Shown here one piece after another: positions 1 through 5,633 of a stretch of 8,001 nucleotides of DNA. The notes beneath the pieces are model-generated. The model saw only the letters and a list, made by a program, of their open reading frames with translations, searched no databases and was not told the origin of the DNA. Position 1 is the stretch's first letter. The number at the start of each line of letters is the position of its first letter. The DNA lies in assembly GCA_964639275.1 (NCBI GenBank), contig CAZXCQ010000289.1, forward strand, positions 1-8,001. Direction: 5' to 3'. This stretch comes from CAZXCQ01 sp964639275 (GTDB taxonomy: Bacteria; Desulfobacterota; DSM-4660; Desulfatiglandales; Desulfatiglandaceae). The position numbers and the translations under genes were made by a program.

Positions 1-15
1 CTATTGCGCAATCTC

Positions 16-897
16 TTAGACCCTTTCGATGATCTCTTTTCCAAAGAGCCCGTATGGCCGAATCATCAGGATAAATACCAGCGCGATAAAGGGCGCGATT
101 TCCTTGAATCCAGGAAGGATGGGGTCGATATACCCCCCTGCCAGGTTTTCGAGGATACCGATGATAAATCCACCCACAATGGCTCCCCCGATACTGTCGA
201 GACCACCGAGGATCACAACGGGGAGGACCATCAGACCAACGTGACCCAAATTGGGGTGGATTCCACTGATATTTCCGATGACGATCCCACCGATGGCCGC
301 TGCACAGGCAGCAAAGCTCCAGGAGAGTGCAAAGATCACCTTGGCACTGATCCCCATGGACTGAGCGACCTGCTGGTCTGAGGCGTTGGCCCTCATGGCA
401 ATCCCCATCCTCGTATATTTGAAGATAAGGGAAAATACAACGACCCCGATGATGGCGAAAATAAAACCCCACTTGAGTGCCGACGGCACGATGGCAAAAC
501 CCAGATCCCAAGGCGCCGCAGGGAGGATCTCAGGAAAGGAGCGGAAATCAGCTGTCCAGATGATGTGGGCGAGACCCTTGAGGATGCTCGAAAGACCTAT
601 GGTTACCATGATCACAGAGATGACGGGTTCTCCAACGAGCGGTCTAAGGATCACGCGCTCGATGACCACCCCCATCATAAACGCAAAGATCAGGGTAAAG
701 ACAAGGACAAAGGCGAAGGGAATATTCAGGTAGGTCAGGAGGGTGAGGCAGATGTAGGCCCCAACCATCATTAATTCGCCGGTTGCGAAGTTGATGACGC
801 TTGTGGCCTTATATATCAAGACAAAACCGAGGGCAATGAGGGCGTAGACGCCACCCACTGCGATACCACTCACAATCAACTGAAGGAAGATATCCAT
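16..897 (-). CDS. livH: Branched-chain amino-acid-type ABC transporter, inner-membrane permease LivH
   Basis: This 293-residue protein is the LivH-type permease of a high-affinity branched-chain amino acid ABC importer; the family also takes up other small carboxylates and amides. It is strongly hydrophobic, with about eight likely membrane helices, starting with residues 5-29. Family hallmarks are INFATGE (35-41), the cytoplasmic coupling loop TRMGIAMRANASD (162-174), and the glycine-rich GGLDSIGGAIVGG (231-243). Length and ends match a complete LivH. The ATG at 897 is supported by AAGGAG at 912-907, nine bases upstream. LivM, the ATPases LivG and LivF and the binding protein are not visible and would be expected beyond the left edge. 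Divergence from an acyl-CoA ligase gene suggests (inference) import of an amino acid or aromatic acid that is then CoA-activated. The true substrate cannot be read from the sequence. Confidence 0.95.
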   Translation of the reverse strand: MDIFLQLIVSGIAVGGVYALIALGFVLIYKATSVINFATGELMMVGAYICLTLLTYLNIPFAFVLVFTLIFAFMMGVVIERVILRPLVGEPVISVIMVTIGLSSILKGLAHIIWTADFRSFPEILPAAPWDLGFAIVPSALKWGFIFAIIGVVVFSLIFKYTRMGIAMRANASDQQVAQSMGISAKVIFALSWSFAACAAAIGGIVIGNISGIHPNLGHVGLMVLPVVILGGLDSIGGAIVGGFIIGILENLAGGYIDPILPGFKEIAPFIALVFILMIRPYGLFGKEIIERV

Positions 898-939
898 TCA
901 GTGTGGCTCCTTTTTCCCCTGGCCCTCTAATCCAAAAAA

Positions 940-948
940 ATTATAACA
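940..948 (-). promoter_or_regulatory. Candidate extended -10 promoter for livH
   Basis: Read on the minus strand this is TGTTATAAT, a perfect extended -10 (TGn plus TATAAT). It lies 43 bases upstream of the livH ATG and leaves room for a leader containing the AAGGAG site. No good -35 is seen at 16-18 bases spacing, as is tolerated with an extended -10. Its upstream half overlaps the left arm of the repeat at 947-1048, so the repeat may supply or alter this promoter. This is inference from sequence only. Confidence 0.45.
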
Positions 949-1052
949 GTTTAGCTTTGTGAAACCCGGGCAACGGGGATTCCGTTTTTCGGGCGTATAA
1001 CTCGCCCATTCCCCTGTCTCAGTTCTAATTTTGAAGAAAGCTAAACTGATAC
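944..1052. repeat. Short inverted-repeat element, copy 1 (MITE- or REP-like)
   Basis: A perfect 12-bp terminal inverted repeat, CAGTTTAGCTTT (947-958) and AAAGCTAAACTG (1037-1048), bounds about 100 bp. Inside is a small hairpin GGGCG (991-995) and CGCCC (1003-1007). A second, diverged copy in the same orientation lies at about 7035-7147. Shared blocks are TTTAGC, GAAACCCGGG (961-970), GGGGATTC (975-982), AATTTT and GAAAGCTAAA-TTGATAC-like right ends (1036-1052). AAAATT occurs just outside both ends (937-942 and 1055-1060) and could be a target duplication, though AT-rich chance is possible. There is no coding capacity, so any mobility would depend on a transposase elsewhere. Confidence 0.75.
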
Positions 1053-1341
1053 ACAAAATTGAGTTTAAATATCGATTAATTCTCAAATAAGATCTATCCT
1101 GTCAAGCAAAACCTCTTCCATCCCCCGCGCCGGGATGAATTGTGGGAAAGGGTCAGGGGGAAATACCGGTTTTTGTTGTGTTCTGATGCCATTTGTTATA
1201 TCAGAAGATAATGATATCATGGGGTGGTCCCACGGGGCGGCAGAGGCGCGAAAAGGCAGTCGAGGCGATTTTGCGCCCTGATTCGTTCAACGGCCAAGCC
1301 CGGGACACTTTAGGGGCCGGGACATTTGAAGAGGGATCATT

Positions 1342-2676
1342 ATGTTCGAAGAATCAAGATATTGGAATCCCTTCCTTGAAACTCTCAATCAAGAGGGTAT
1401 CAGGAGACTCCAGTTAAAAAAATTCAGGAGGATATTCCGCTGGGCTTACGATCATTCCAGGTTTCACAGGGCGCTTTATGAAAAGGCCCGGATAAGCCCC
1501 GATGACATCCGCTCTTTCGAGGACATCAGGCATGTGCCCACCGTGGAAAAGGGCATGATGCGGGACATCCAGCGAAAGGATCCTTTCCCCTATGGAGACG
1601 CCCTTTGTGTCCCTATTGAGGAAGTGACCGAGTTTCGCCAGACTAGCGGCACGACCGGGCAACCGGTATACCAGCCTGATACCTGGGAAGACTGGGAGTG
1701 GTGGTCCGAATCCTGGGCCTTTATTCTCTGGGCCCAAGGCTACAGGCCCAGAGACCGTGTCTTTATCCCTTTTGGTTACAACATATTCGTGGCATTCTGG
1801 GCGGGTCACTATGGTGCGGAGAAGATCGGTTGTGAGGTTGTCCCGGGGGGTGTCCTGGATACCAAGGCCCGGATCCTCAAGATCCAGGAACTGAGGGCAA
1901 CGGCGATGATGGCCACCCCCACCTACGTCCTCGGGATGGCTGATACGGCCAAGAATAAGATGGGCCTGGAACCGTCTGAGATGACCATTGATAAGATTAC
2001 GTGCGCCGGTGAACCCGGAGCCAGCATCCCAAGTACCAAGAGACGGATGGAAGAGGCCTGGGGGGCAAAGGTGTTTGATCACTCGGGGGCCACTGAAATC
2101 GGAGCCTGGTCTTATGAGTGCGATTGCCAGCCAAAGGGGATGCATGTGAACGAGGCCCTCTTTCTGGTGGAAATCGAAGATATAGAGAGCGGCGAGATCA
2201 TCACTGGACCCGGAAAAAGGGGCAAGATGATTGTCACCGCCCTGGACCGCCACGCCCTGCCCTGTATCCGGTTTGACTCGAAGGATATCATTGAGTGGGC
2301 AGAGGACCCATGTCCCTGCGGTCGGACCTTTGGGTTGATAAAAGGAGGCGTGATCGGGAGGGCAGACGAGATCACCAAGGTAAAGGGGGTTCTCCTTGCG
2401 CCTTCTGCCATCGAGGAGGTAGTCAGAGGGGTTGATGGGCTGGCCCACGAATATGAGGTTGTCGTTGACAAAGTGGGTGATGTTGATCGGATTGCCTTAA
2501 AGGTGGAACTGCTCCCCGGTGCCCAGGCGCAACAGGGGGCAATTGAGGCCCGGCTCAAGGATCAGTTGAGGCTAAAGACCAATCTGGGCTACAATATAGA
2601 GTTCCACGAGTATGGAACCTTGCCCAGATATGATGTCAAGGCAAGGCGATTCAGGGATTTGAGACAGATCCACTGA
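1342..2676 (+). CDS. Phenylacetate-CoA ligase family protein (AMP-forming acyl-CoA synthetase, PaaK-like)
   Basis: This 444-residue protein resembles the PaaK family, cytoplasmic AMP-forming ligases that convert aryl or acyl acids plus CoA and ATP to acyl-CoA, AMP and pyrophosphate. The adenylate-binding P-loop is TSGTTGQP (101-108). The HSGATEIGAW block (248-257) corresponds to the adenine-binding YG-TE motif, and DSKD (313-316) to the ribose-binding RTRD region. GRADEITKVKGV (339-350) with PSAIEEV begins the C-terminal domain, and PRYDVKARR (428-436) carries the candidate catalytic lysine K433. C260, C262, C324 and C326 pair up as in PaaK relatives, and CPCGRT is typical. The length matches the family. 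The ATG at 1342 follows AAGAGGG with six bases spacing. The gene is divergent from livH and is followed by a small gene 86 bases on. The substrate may be an aromatic or another carboxylic acid; paralogues are common in sulfate reducers, so no symbol is assigned. Confidence 0.9.
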   Translation: MFEESRYWNPFLETLNQEGIRRLQLKKFRRIFRWAYDHSRFHRALYEKARISPDDIRSFEDIRHVPTVEKGMMRDIQRKDPFPYGDALCVPIEEVTEFRQTSGTTGQPVYQPDTWEDWEWWSESWAFILWAQGYRPRDRVFIPFGYNIFVAFWAGHYGAEKIGCEVVPGGVLDTKARILKIQELRATAMMATPTYVLGMADTAKNKMGLEPSEMTIDKITCAGEPGASIPSTKRRMEEAWGAKVFDHSGATEIGAWSYECDCQPKGMHVNEALFLVEIEDIESGEIITGPGKRGKMIVTALDRHALPCIRFDSKDIIEWAEDPCPCGRTFGLIKGGVIGRADEITKVKGVLLAPSAIEEVVRGVDGLAHEYEVVVDKVGDVDRIALKVELLPGAQAQQGAIEARLKDQLRLKTNLGYNIEFHEYGTLPRYDVKARRFRDLRQIH

Positions 2677-2685
2677 CTGTTGACG

Positions 2686-2724
2686 GGTTTATAATGGTCG
2701 ATCGCAGATTGGCGATTATAAACC
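2686..2724. other. 10-bp perfect inverted repeat after the ligase gene
   Basis: GGTTTATAAT (2686-2695) pairs exactly with ATTATAAACC (2715-2724) across 19 bases that contain CGATCG. It begins nine bases after the ligase stop codon and precedes the 66-codon gene. No T-run follows, so it is not a standard intrinsic terminator. It may be an RNA hairpin that stabilises the upstream 3' end, or an operator for the downstream gene. Confidence 0.5.
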
Positions 2725-2762
2725 ACCAGAATACCAACCGCTTTATTATATAAGGTGACAGT

Positions 2763-2963
2763 GTGATGAAAGAGACGCCGGAGAAGATAAAGATAGAAAA
2801 GATTGATTCCAAGATCCGGTCGCTAAAAAAGACAGCCCGGGAATTGAATCAAATGTCGGATCACCTCCCTTTTCTGGCCAGAAATACGGCCAGAATCCTG
2901 GCAAATATCAAGATGTTGGAGATAAACGTGACCGATATTGTCGCATTGAACAGTGAAGACTAA
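2763..2963 (+). CDS. Small hypothetical protein, helical, 66 residues
   Basis: I do not recognise this family. The protein is highly charged, with a Lys/Glu-rich N-terminal half (residues 3-28) and an amphipathic, probably helical second half (SDHLPFLARNTARILANIKML, 32-52). There are no cysteines and no membrane segment or signal peptide, so it is likely cytoplasmic and could form a small helical hairpin or coiled coil. AAGGTGA at 2752-2758 sits four bases before the GTG at 2763 and seven before the adjacent ATG at 2766; the ATG is the better-spaced and more likely start. It follows the acyl-CoA ligase on the same strand after 86 bases that hold a 10-bp inverted repeat, so co-transcription is possible but not shown. 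Regular amino acid composition and a proper ribosome site argue for a real gene. Confidence 0.6.
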   Translation: MMKETPEKIKIEKIDSKIRSLKKTARELNQMSDHLPFLARNTARILANIKMLEINVTDIVALNSED

Positions 2964-2983
2964 CGCGCCTCAACGCTGGCGAA

Positions 2984-3030
2984 CTCTCAGATTTATGGAT
3001 CCGCATGCCTCTAAGAGGCATTTCTGAGAG
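2984..3030. other. Nested inverted repeat, possible RNA structure or weak terminator
   Basis: An outer 8-bp pair CTCTCAGA (2984-2991) / TCTGAGAG (3023-3030) encloses an inner perfect 7-bp hairpin ATGCCTC (3005-3011) / GAGGCAT (3015-3021) with a three-base loop TAA. The structure starts 20 bases after the stop of the 66-codon gene. No T-run follows, so termination by the standard intrinsic route is doubtful. Confidence 0.5.
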
Positions 3031-3187
3031 ACGATTTCGCTTGACTTGAGAGGTATTTTATCGTTCCATTTGAAGGAGTTTTTCCCTTCAGTCAGGCGGC
3101 CGTCACAAAGAGGTAGCCCCAATGAAGAAAGACCTCAAGGTAAATCCACTTATAGCTCCTGCTTTCTTTGCGTAAGGCCCACCAGCC

Positions 3188-3216
3188 TTGATAAATAAAG
3201 CAAGAGGACGTATTAG
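3188..3216 (+). promoter_or_regulatory. Candidate sigma70-type promoter for the RRM gene
   Basis: TTGATA (3188-3193, five of six to consensus) is separated by exactly 17 bases from TATTAG (3211-3216, four of six). Transcription would start near 3223, giving a leader of about 200 nt before the RRM start codon at 3421. Long structured leaders are known for cold-shock genes; whether this one behaves so is inference. Confidence 0.45.
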
Positions 3217-3302
3217 TTTCCCGGGGGACACTCTTTTGTTGCATCAGATTGTCCCTGTTGGCAATCACCCTTGCGATTTAGAGTCATCATTTTCCCGAGA
3301 TC

Positions 3303-3342
3303 TGTCACCGATGCATTTTTTTTGTGTTCAGGAGAGGTGACA
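3303..3342 (+). promoter_or_regulatory. Inverted repeat that can mask a ribosome binding site in the RRM leader
   Basis: TGTCACC (3303-3309) is perfectly complementary to GGTGACA (3336-3342) across 26 bases including a T8 tract (3316-3323). The right arm overlaps the Shine-Dalgarno-like AGGAGAGGTGA (3330-3340) of the mini-ORF at 3347. Folding would hide that site, giving a possible switch. No known riboswitch class was recognised. Confidence 0.35.
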
Positions 3343-3346
3343 ATCG

Positions 3347-3376
3347 ATGGCTTGCCAGAAAAGCAGGATGTCTTGA
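3347..3376 (+). CDS. Possible 9-codon leader peptide (MACQKSRMS)
   Basis: A strong Shine-Dalgarno-like AGGAGAGGTGA ends six bases before this ATG, and the frame closes with TGA at 3374-3376, 44 bases before the RRM start codon. A ribosome site this good is unlikely to be accidental, so either a short leader peptide is translated or the purine-rich site serves another role. Nothing in the peptide, such as a run of one amino acid, points to classical attenuation. Confidence 0.3.
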   Translation: MACQKSRMS

Positions 3377-3408
3377 ATATCGGCTGATCTTTATGGTAAC
3401 GTCTGATG

Positions 3409-3415
3409 AAGGAGG
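3409..3415 (+). promoter_or_regulatory. Ribosome binding site fixing the RRM gene start at 3421
   Basis: AAGGAGG lies five bases before the ATG at 3421. An in-frame ATG at 3406 would place this site inside the coding sequence, so the downstream ATG, which also gives the canonical RRM N-terminus MNIYVGNL, is preferred. Confidence 0.85.
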
Positions 3416-3420
3416 AAGGC

Positions 3421-3717
3421 ATGAATATCTACGTGGGGAACCTATCGTACGGGGCCACTGAAGAGGATTTGCGAAGGGCTTTTGAGGCCTTTGGGCAGGT
3501 CGTGTCTGTCAACATAATCGTCGACAAGTATAGTGGCCGATCAAGAGGGTTCGGGTTTGTGGAAATGCTTGATGAAACCGAGGCTCAATCGGCTATCGAT
3601 GGCCTCAACGGTAAGCCGTTGCAAGGCCGGCCGCTTAAGGTTAATAAGGCACGACCCCGGCCGGAAGGAGGTCGCGGGGGAGGAAGAGGGCAAGGCACGG
3701 GTCGGAGTTATCAATAA
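3421..3717 (+). CDS. Single-RRM RNA-binding protein with glycine/arginine-rich tail
   Basis: This 98-residue protein is a bacterial RRM (RNP-1) protein that should bind single-stranded RNA in the cytoplasm. RNP2 is IYVGNL (3-8) and RNP1 is RGFGFVEM (42-49), with the aromatic residues of the RNA-binding sheet present at Y4, F44 and F46. The beta-alpha-beta-beta-alpha-beta domain spans about 2-76 and is followed by a short basic Gly/Arg-rich tail (78-95), as in cyanobacterial Rbp proteins, some of which are cold-induced. The ATG at 3421 is chosen over an in-frame ATG at 3406 because AAGGAGG at 3409-3415 sits between them. A leader of about 200 nt with inverted repeats and a mini-ORF suggests post-transcriptional control. 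The DUF151 gene follows 218 bases downstream on the same strand. The RNA targets are unknown. Confidence 0.93.
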   Translation: MNIYVGNLSYGATEEDLRRAFEAFGQVVSVNIIVDKYSGRSRGFGFVEMLDETEAQSAIDGLNGKPLQGRPLKVNKARPRPEGGRGGGRGQGTGRSYQ

Positions 3718-3878
3718 GAGGTTTTTTAGGACAATCTTCAATACATGCGACCTGCCGAATCCGGGCCCGTGGCTTTTGGGAATTTTTGGACCGCGGATTA
3801 GGATTTTGGCATCTGGAGATGGGATGGTCTGTGTGGCTTGAGGATGGTAAGAAGATCGTTGCCGTCATAGGGTGAAGG

Positions 3879-3902
3879 CGACTCAATCAACGACGTGAGT
3901 CG
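3879..3902. other. 7-bp inverted repeat before the DUF151 gene
   Basis: CGACTCA (3879-3885) and TGAGTCG (3896-3902) form a perfect inverted repeat with a 10-base loop, ending 33 bases before the DUF151 start codon. It could be an operator or a leader hairpin. The rest of the 218-base gap (3718-3935) shows a T6 tract right after the RRM stop (3723-3728) without a clear stem, and the palindrome CGGGCCCG near 3762-3769, but no gene. Confidence 0.4.
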
Positions 3903-3935
3903 ATAGCAACAAGAACCCCGGGAAGAGATTGAATC

Positions 3936-4427
3936 ATGTCAAGGCCAGTGGTCATATGGGCGTTAGCGGTCGATTCATCAACCAAAGATCCCATTGTCAT
4001 CCTGAAAGAACTTGATGGAGAAAGAACCATACCCATATGGATAGGATTGCTTGAGGCCAATGCCATTGCCAGTGAAATGGAGGGCATCAAATTTTCAAGA
4101 CCCATGACCCATGACCTTATCAAGAATATTCTGGAGTTGATCGATGTTGAGGTGATAAGGATTGAAATATGCGGTCTTAAGAATGGGACCTATTATGCCC
4201 TGATCTGCCTCAGCCACAAGGGGAAAGAGATATCGATAGATGCCCGACCAAGCGATGCCATCGCCCTGTCTTTGAGGGTTGGTGCCCCTGTTTTCGCTGC
4301 AGAAGAGGTCATCGATAAATGCATTCAGATGGATATGAGAGCTGAACCTGAGGACAGGTCAGAAGAGGGAAAGAAATGGCAGGAGCTATTGGAGAATCTA
4401 AAGCCCGAGGATTTTGGAAACACATGA
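3936..4427 (+). CDS. DUF151 / bifunctional nuclease (BFN) family protein
   Basis: This 163-residue protein carries a complete DUF151 domain. The family is named from plant bifunctional nucleases reported to act on RNA and DNA; bacterial members such as Thermotoga TM0160 are known mainly from structure, so activity here is inferred. Conserved blocks are TIPIWIGLLEANAIASEMEG (31-50), the RPMTHDL core (55-61), and IDARPSDAIALSLR (101-114) followed by GAPVFAAEEV (116-125). The C-terminal tail (135-163) is acidic and charged, unlike the compact core. The ATG at 3936 follows the purine-rich GGAAGAGA at 3921-3928. A 7-bp inverted repeat lies just upstream and a strong intrinsic terminator just downstream, so it probably forms its own unit or ends one begun at the RRM gene. 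A cytoplasmic role in nucleic acid metabolism is likely but unproven. Confidence 0.9.
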   Translation: MSRPVVIWALAVDSSTKDPIVILKELDGERTIPIWIGLLEANAIASEMEGIKFSRPMTHDLIKNILELIDVEVIRIEICGLKNGTYYALICLSHKGKEISIDARPSDAIALSLRVGAPVFAAEEVIDKCIQMDMRAEPEDRSEEGKKWQELLENLKPEDFGNT

Positions 4428-4462
4428 TCAATACGTAATTTTTCAAAGACATGGGGGTTTTG

Positions 4463-4497
4463 AATAGTCTCTGGCGTGCTACAGGGACTATTTTTTT
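4463..4497 (+). terminator. Intrinsic terminator of the DUF151 gene
   Basis: AATAGTCTCTG (4463-4473) pairs with CAGGGACTATT (4482-4492), eleven base pairs including one G-U, around an 8-base loop, and runs into seven T (4491-4497). It lies 36 bases after the DUF151 stop. The right arm contains the complement of the kamA stop codon (4488-4490) and the T-run encodes its last two lysines, so the convergent genes share this DNA. On the minus strand no T-run follows, so it is a one-way terminator. Confidence 0.9.
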
Positions 4498-5630
4498 CTA
4501 TATGCCTCAAATAGGACGCCGGGCAGGTTCGAGGTAAAAATTCGATCAATTCCTGTGTCCCCCACGGGGGGGTAGTGGTGTTCTTCTCCCAGATAGTTTC
4601 TTATCAGAAGTGCGTTTCTATCCATCCCCTTAACATATTCCGGAAGGAGTGAAACCTTACCCCCTCCCCCCGGGAGATCGATTGCAAAATGGGGCATACA
4701 AAGCCCCGAGGTGTGGCCCTGCAATCCAGCCATGATTTCAAGCCCCTTACTGAGGGGGGTCCAGAAGTGTGATGTCGCCTTTGCAAGGTCGGACTGGAAG
4801 AGATAGTAAGGTCGCACCCGGATCGACAAGAGTCTTTGCATCAATCTCTTCATGGTCAACCGATCATCATTTACACCTTTGAGCAGGACGGTCTGGCACC
4901 CCAATGGGATGCCGGCATCGGCAAGCCTTGCGCAGGCAAGAGAGACCGCATCGGTGATTTCATCGGGGTGATTAAAATGGGTAAGGATATACAGCGGGTG
5001 AAATTTGCGCAGGATCGCTGCAAGCTGCGACGTGACCCTCTGGGGCAGTGTACAGGGGACCCTTGTCCCGATACGAATAATCTCCACATGGGACATTGAG
5101 CGAAGTCGGGTCAGGATCTGGCTTAGTTTCCTGTTATCGAGTAATAGGGGGTCTCCGCCCGATAGAAGGACATCCCTTATCTCCCTATGCCCCCTGATAT
5201 ATAAAAGCCCTTCCCTGATCGATTCCTCGCTCACCATAGAAGACCTGCCGACCTTTCTCTTCCGGTTGCAGAATCTGCAATATACGGCACATTGCGAGGA
5301 GACCAGGAAGAGAACCCTATCCGGATACCGGTGTGTCAGCCCGGGGACCGGGGATTGCCCTTCTTCGTTCAGGGGATCCTCAAGTCCGCTTTGATCAATC
5401 ACCTCCTGCACATCGGGGATGCACTGTCTGTAAATGGGGTCCCCCTGGGTCTTAATCAGACTCAGATAGTATGGGTTGATCCGCATGGGATACCGGACAA
5501 CCACATCCTGAAGCCCGGAGAGATCAATCTCAAAGGATTCTGCCAGTGCCTCAGGGGTGGTGATGCTCCGGGAGATAAGCCGTTTCCACAGGGGCGCCTT
5601 TCCCTCCTCCATATCTTGTGAGACAGACAA
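4488..5630 (-). CDS. kamA: KamA-family radical SAM aminomutase (lysine 2,3-aminomutase-like)
   Basis: This 380-residue protein belongs to the PLP- and radical-SAM-dependent KamA family, which converts L-lysine to beta-lysine. The iron-sulfur motif is C114-x3-C118-x2-C121, followed by SGGDPL (157-162). The PLP lysine is K325 in PGGGGK, and the lysine side-chain carboxylates match D281 (SDLAKATSHF) and D318 (AIDLPGG), which argues against glutamate 2,3-aminomutase. INPYYLSLI (51-59), PVPGLTHRYPDRVL (95-108) and GHTSGLC (305-311) are family signatures. It is shorter than clostridial KAM (about 416). The zinc cysteines appear lost: the NDC cysteine is D256 and there is no C-terminal CxCxxC. The start is TTG at 5630, with GAGAGGG six bases upstream inside wbqC; no site precedes the next ATG at 5612. 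It lies 3 bases after, and in frame with, the WbqC gene. EpmB-like activity on lysine for EF-P modification is an alternative. Confidence 0.92.
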   Translation of the reverse strand: MSVSQDMEEGKAPLWKRLISRSITTPEALAESFEIDLSGLQDVVVRYPMRINPYYLSLIKTQGDPIYRQCIPDVQEVIDQSGLEDPLNEEGQSPVPGLTHRYPDRVLFLVSSQCAVYCRFCNRKRKVGRSSMVSEESIREGLLYIRGHREIRDVLLSGGDPLLLDNRKLSQILTRLRSMSHVEIIRIGTRVPCTLPQRVTSQLAAILRKFHPLYILTHFNHPDEITDAVSLACARLADAGIPLGCQTVLLKGVNDDRLTMKRLMQRLLSIRVRPYYLFQSDLAKATSHFWTPLSKGLEIMAGLQGHTSGLCMPHFAIDLPGGGGKVSLLPEYVKGMDRNALLIRNYLGEEHHYPPVGDTGIDRIFTSNLPGVLFEAYRKK

Positions 5631-5633
5631 TCT

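Larger units (their letters stand above)
898..1341. other. Divergent intergenic region between livH and the acyl-CoA ligase gene
   Basis: About 444 bp without a credible gene. From left to right it holds the livH ribosome site (907-912), the minus-strand extended -10 (940-948), repeat copy 1 (944-1052), an AT-rich stretch (1049-1100), a 10-bp palindrome ATGATATCAT at 1211-1220, and a direct repeat CCGGGACA at 1300-1307 and 1317-1324, just before the ligase gene. A weak plus-strand promoter candidate is TTGTTG at 1173-1178 with TATATC at 1197-1202 (18-base spacer). The palindrome could be an operator for the ligase gene, but no cognate regulator is visible. Confidence 0.5.
2964..3405. other. 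Long intergenic region upstream of the RRM gene
   Basis: About 440 bp without a recognisable protein gene. It contains a nested inverted repeat (2984-3030) and a hairpin TGAAGG (3071-3076) / CCTTCA (3085-3090). It also has a sigma70-type promoter candidate (3188-3216), and a GGGACA (3225-3230) / TGTCCC (3250-3255) pair. A T8 tract lies at 3316-3323 inside a TGTCACC/GGTGACA inverted repeat (3303-3342), and a 9-codon mini-ORF with its own ribosome site follows at 3347-3376. The organisation suggests a transcribed, structured leader in its right half. No tRNA, rRNA or known riboswitch core was recognised. Confidence 0.5.

Noticed and set aside
3..12. Palindrome ATTGCGCAAT at the left edge after livH
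   Set aside because: Ten-base palindrome at the window edge without enough context; probably chance or the start region of the next liv gene.
898..1086. 62-codon minus-strand frame ending directly before livH
   Set aside because: Most of it is repeat copy 1, including the inverted arms, and it has no convincing ribosome site; the equivalent frame is not preserved in copy 2.
1414..2448. 344-codon open frame antisense to the acyl-CoA ligase gene
   Set aside because: It lies wholly inside a gene with clear family motifs on the other strand, has a Pro/Gly/His-rich composition typical of antisense frames, and matches no family I know.
2680..2695. TTGACG and TATAAT close together after the ligase gene
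   Set aside because: The spacer is only four bases, so they cannot act as one -35/-10 pair; the TATAAT belongs to the inverted repeat.
3122..3175. 17-codon frame (MKKDLKVNPLIAPAFFA) after an AGAGG-like site
   Set aside because: It lies upstream of the only good promoter in that stretch, is very short, and has no conserved feature; it could be a remnant, but this cannot be supported.
3406..3420. Upstream in-frame ATG adding five residues to the RRM protein
   Set aside because: The AAGGAGG ribosome site falls inside this extension, and the family N-terminus begins at the next ATG.
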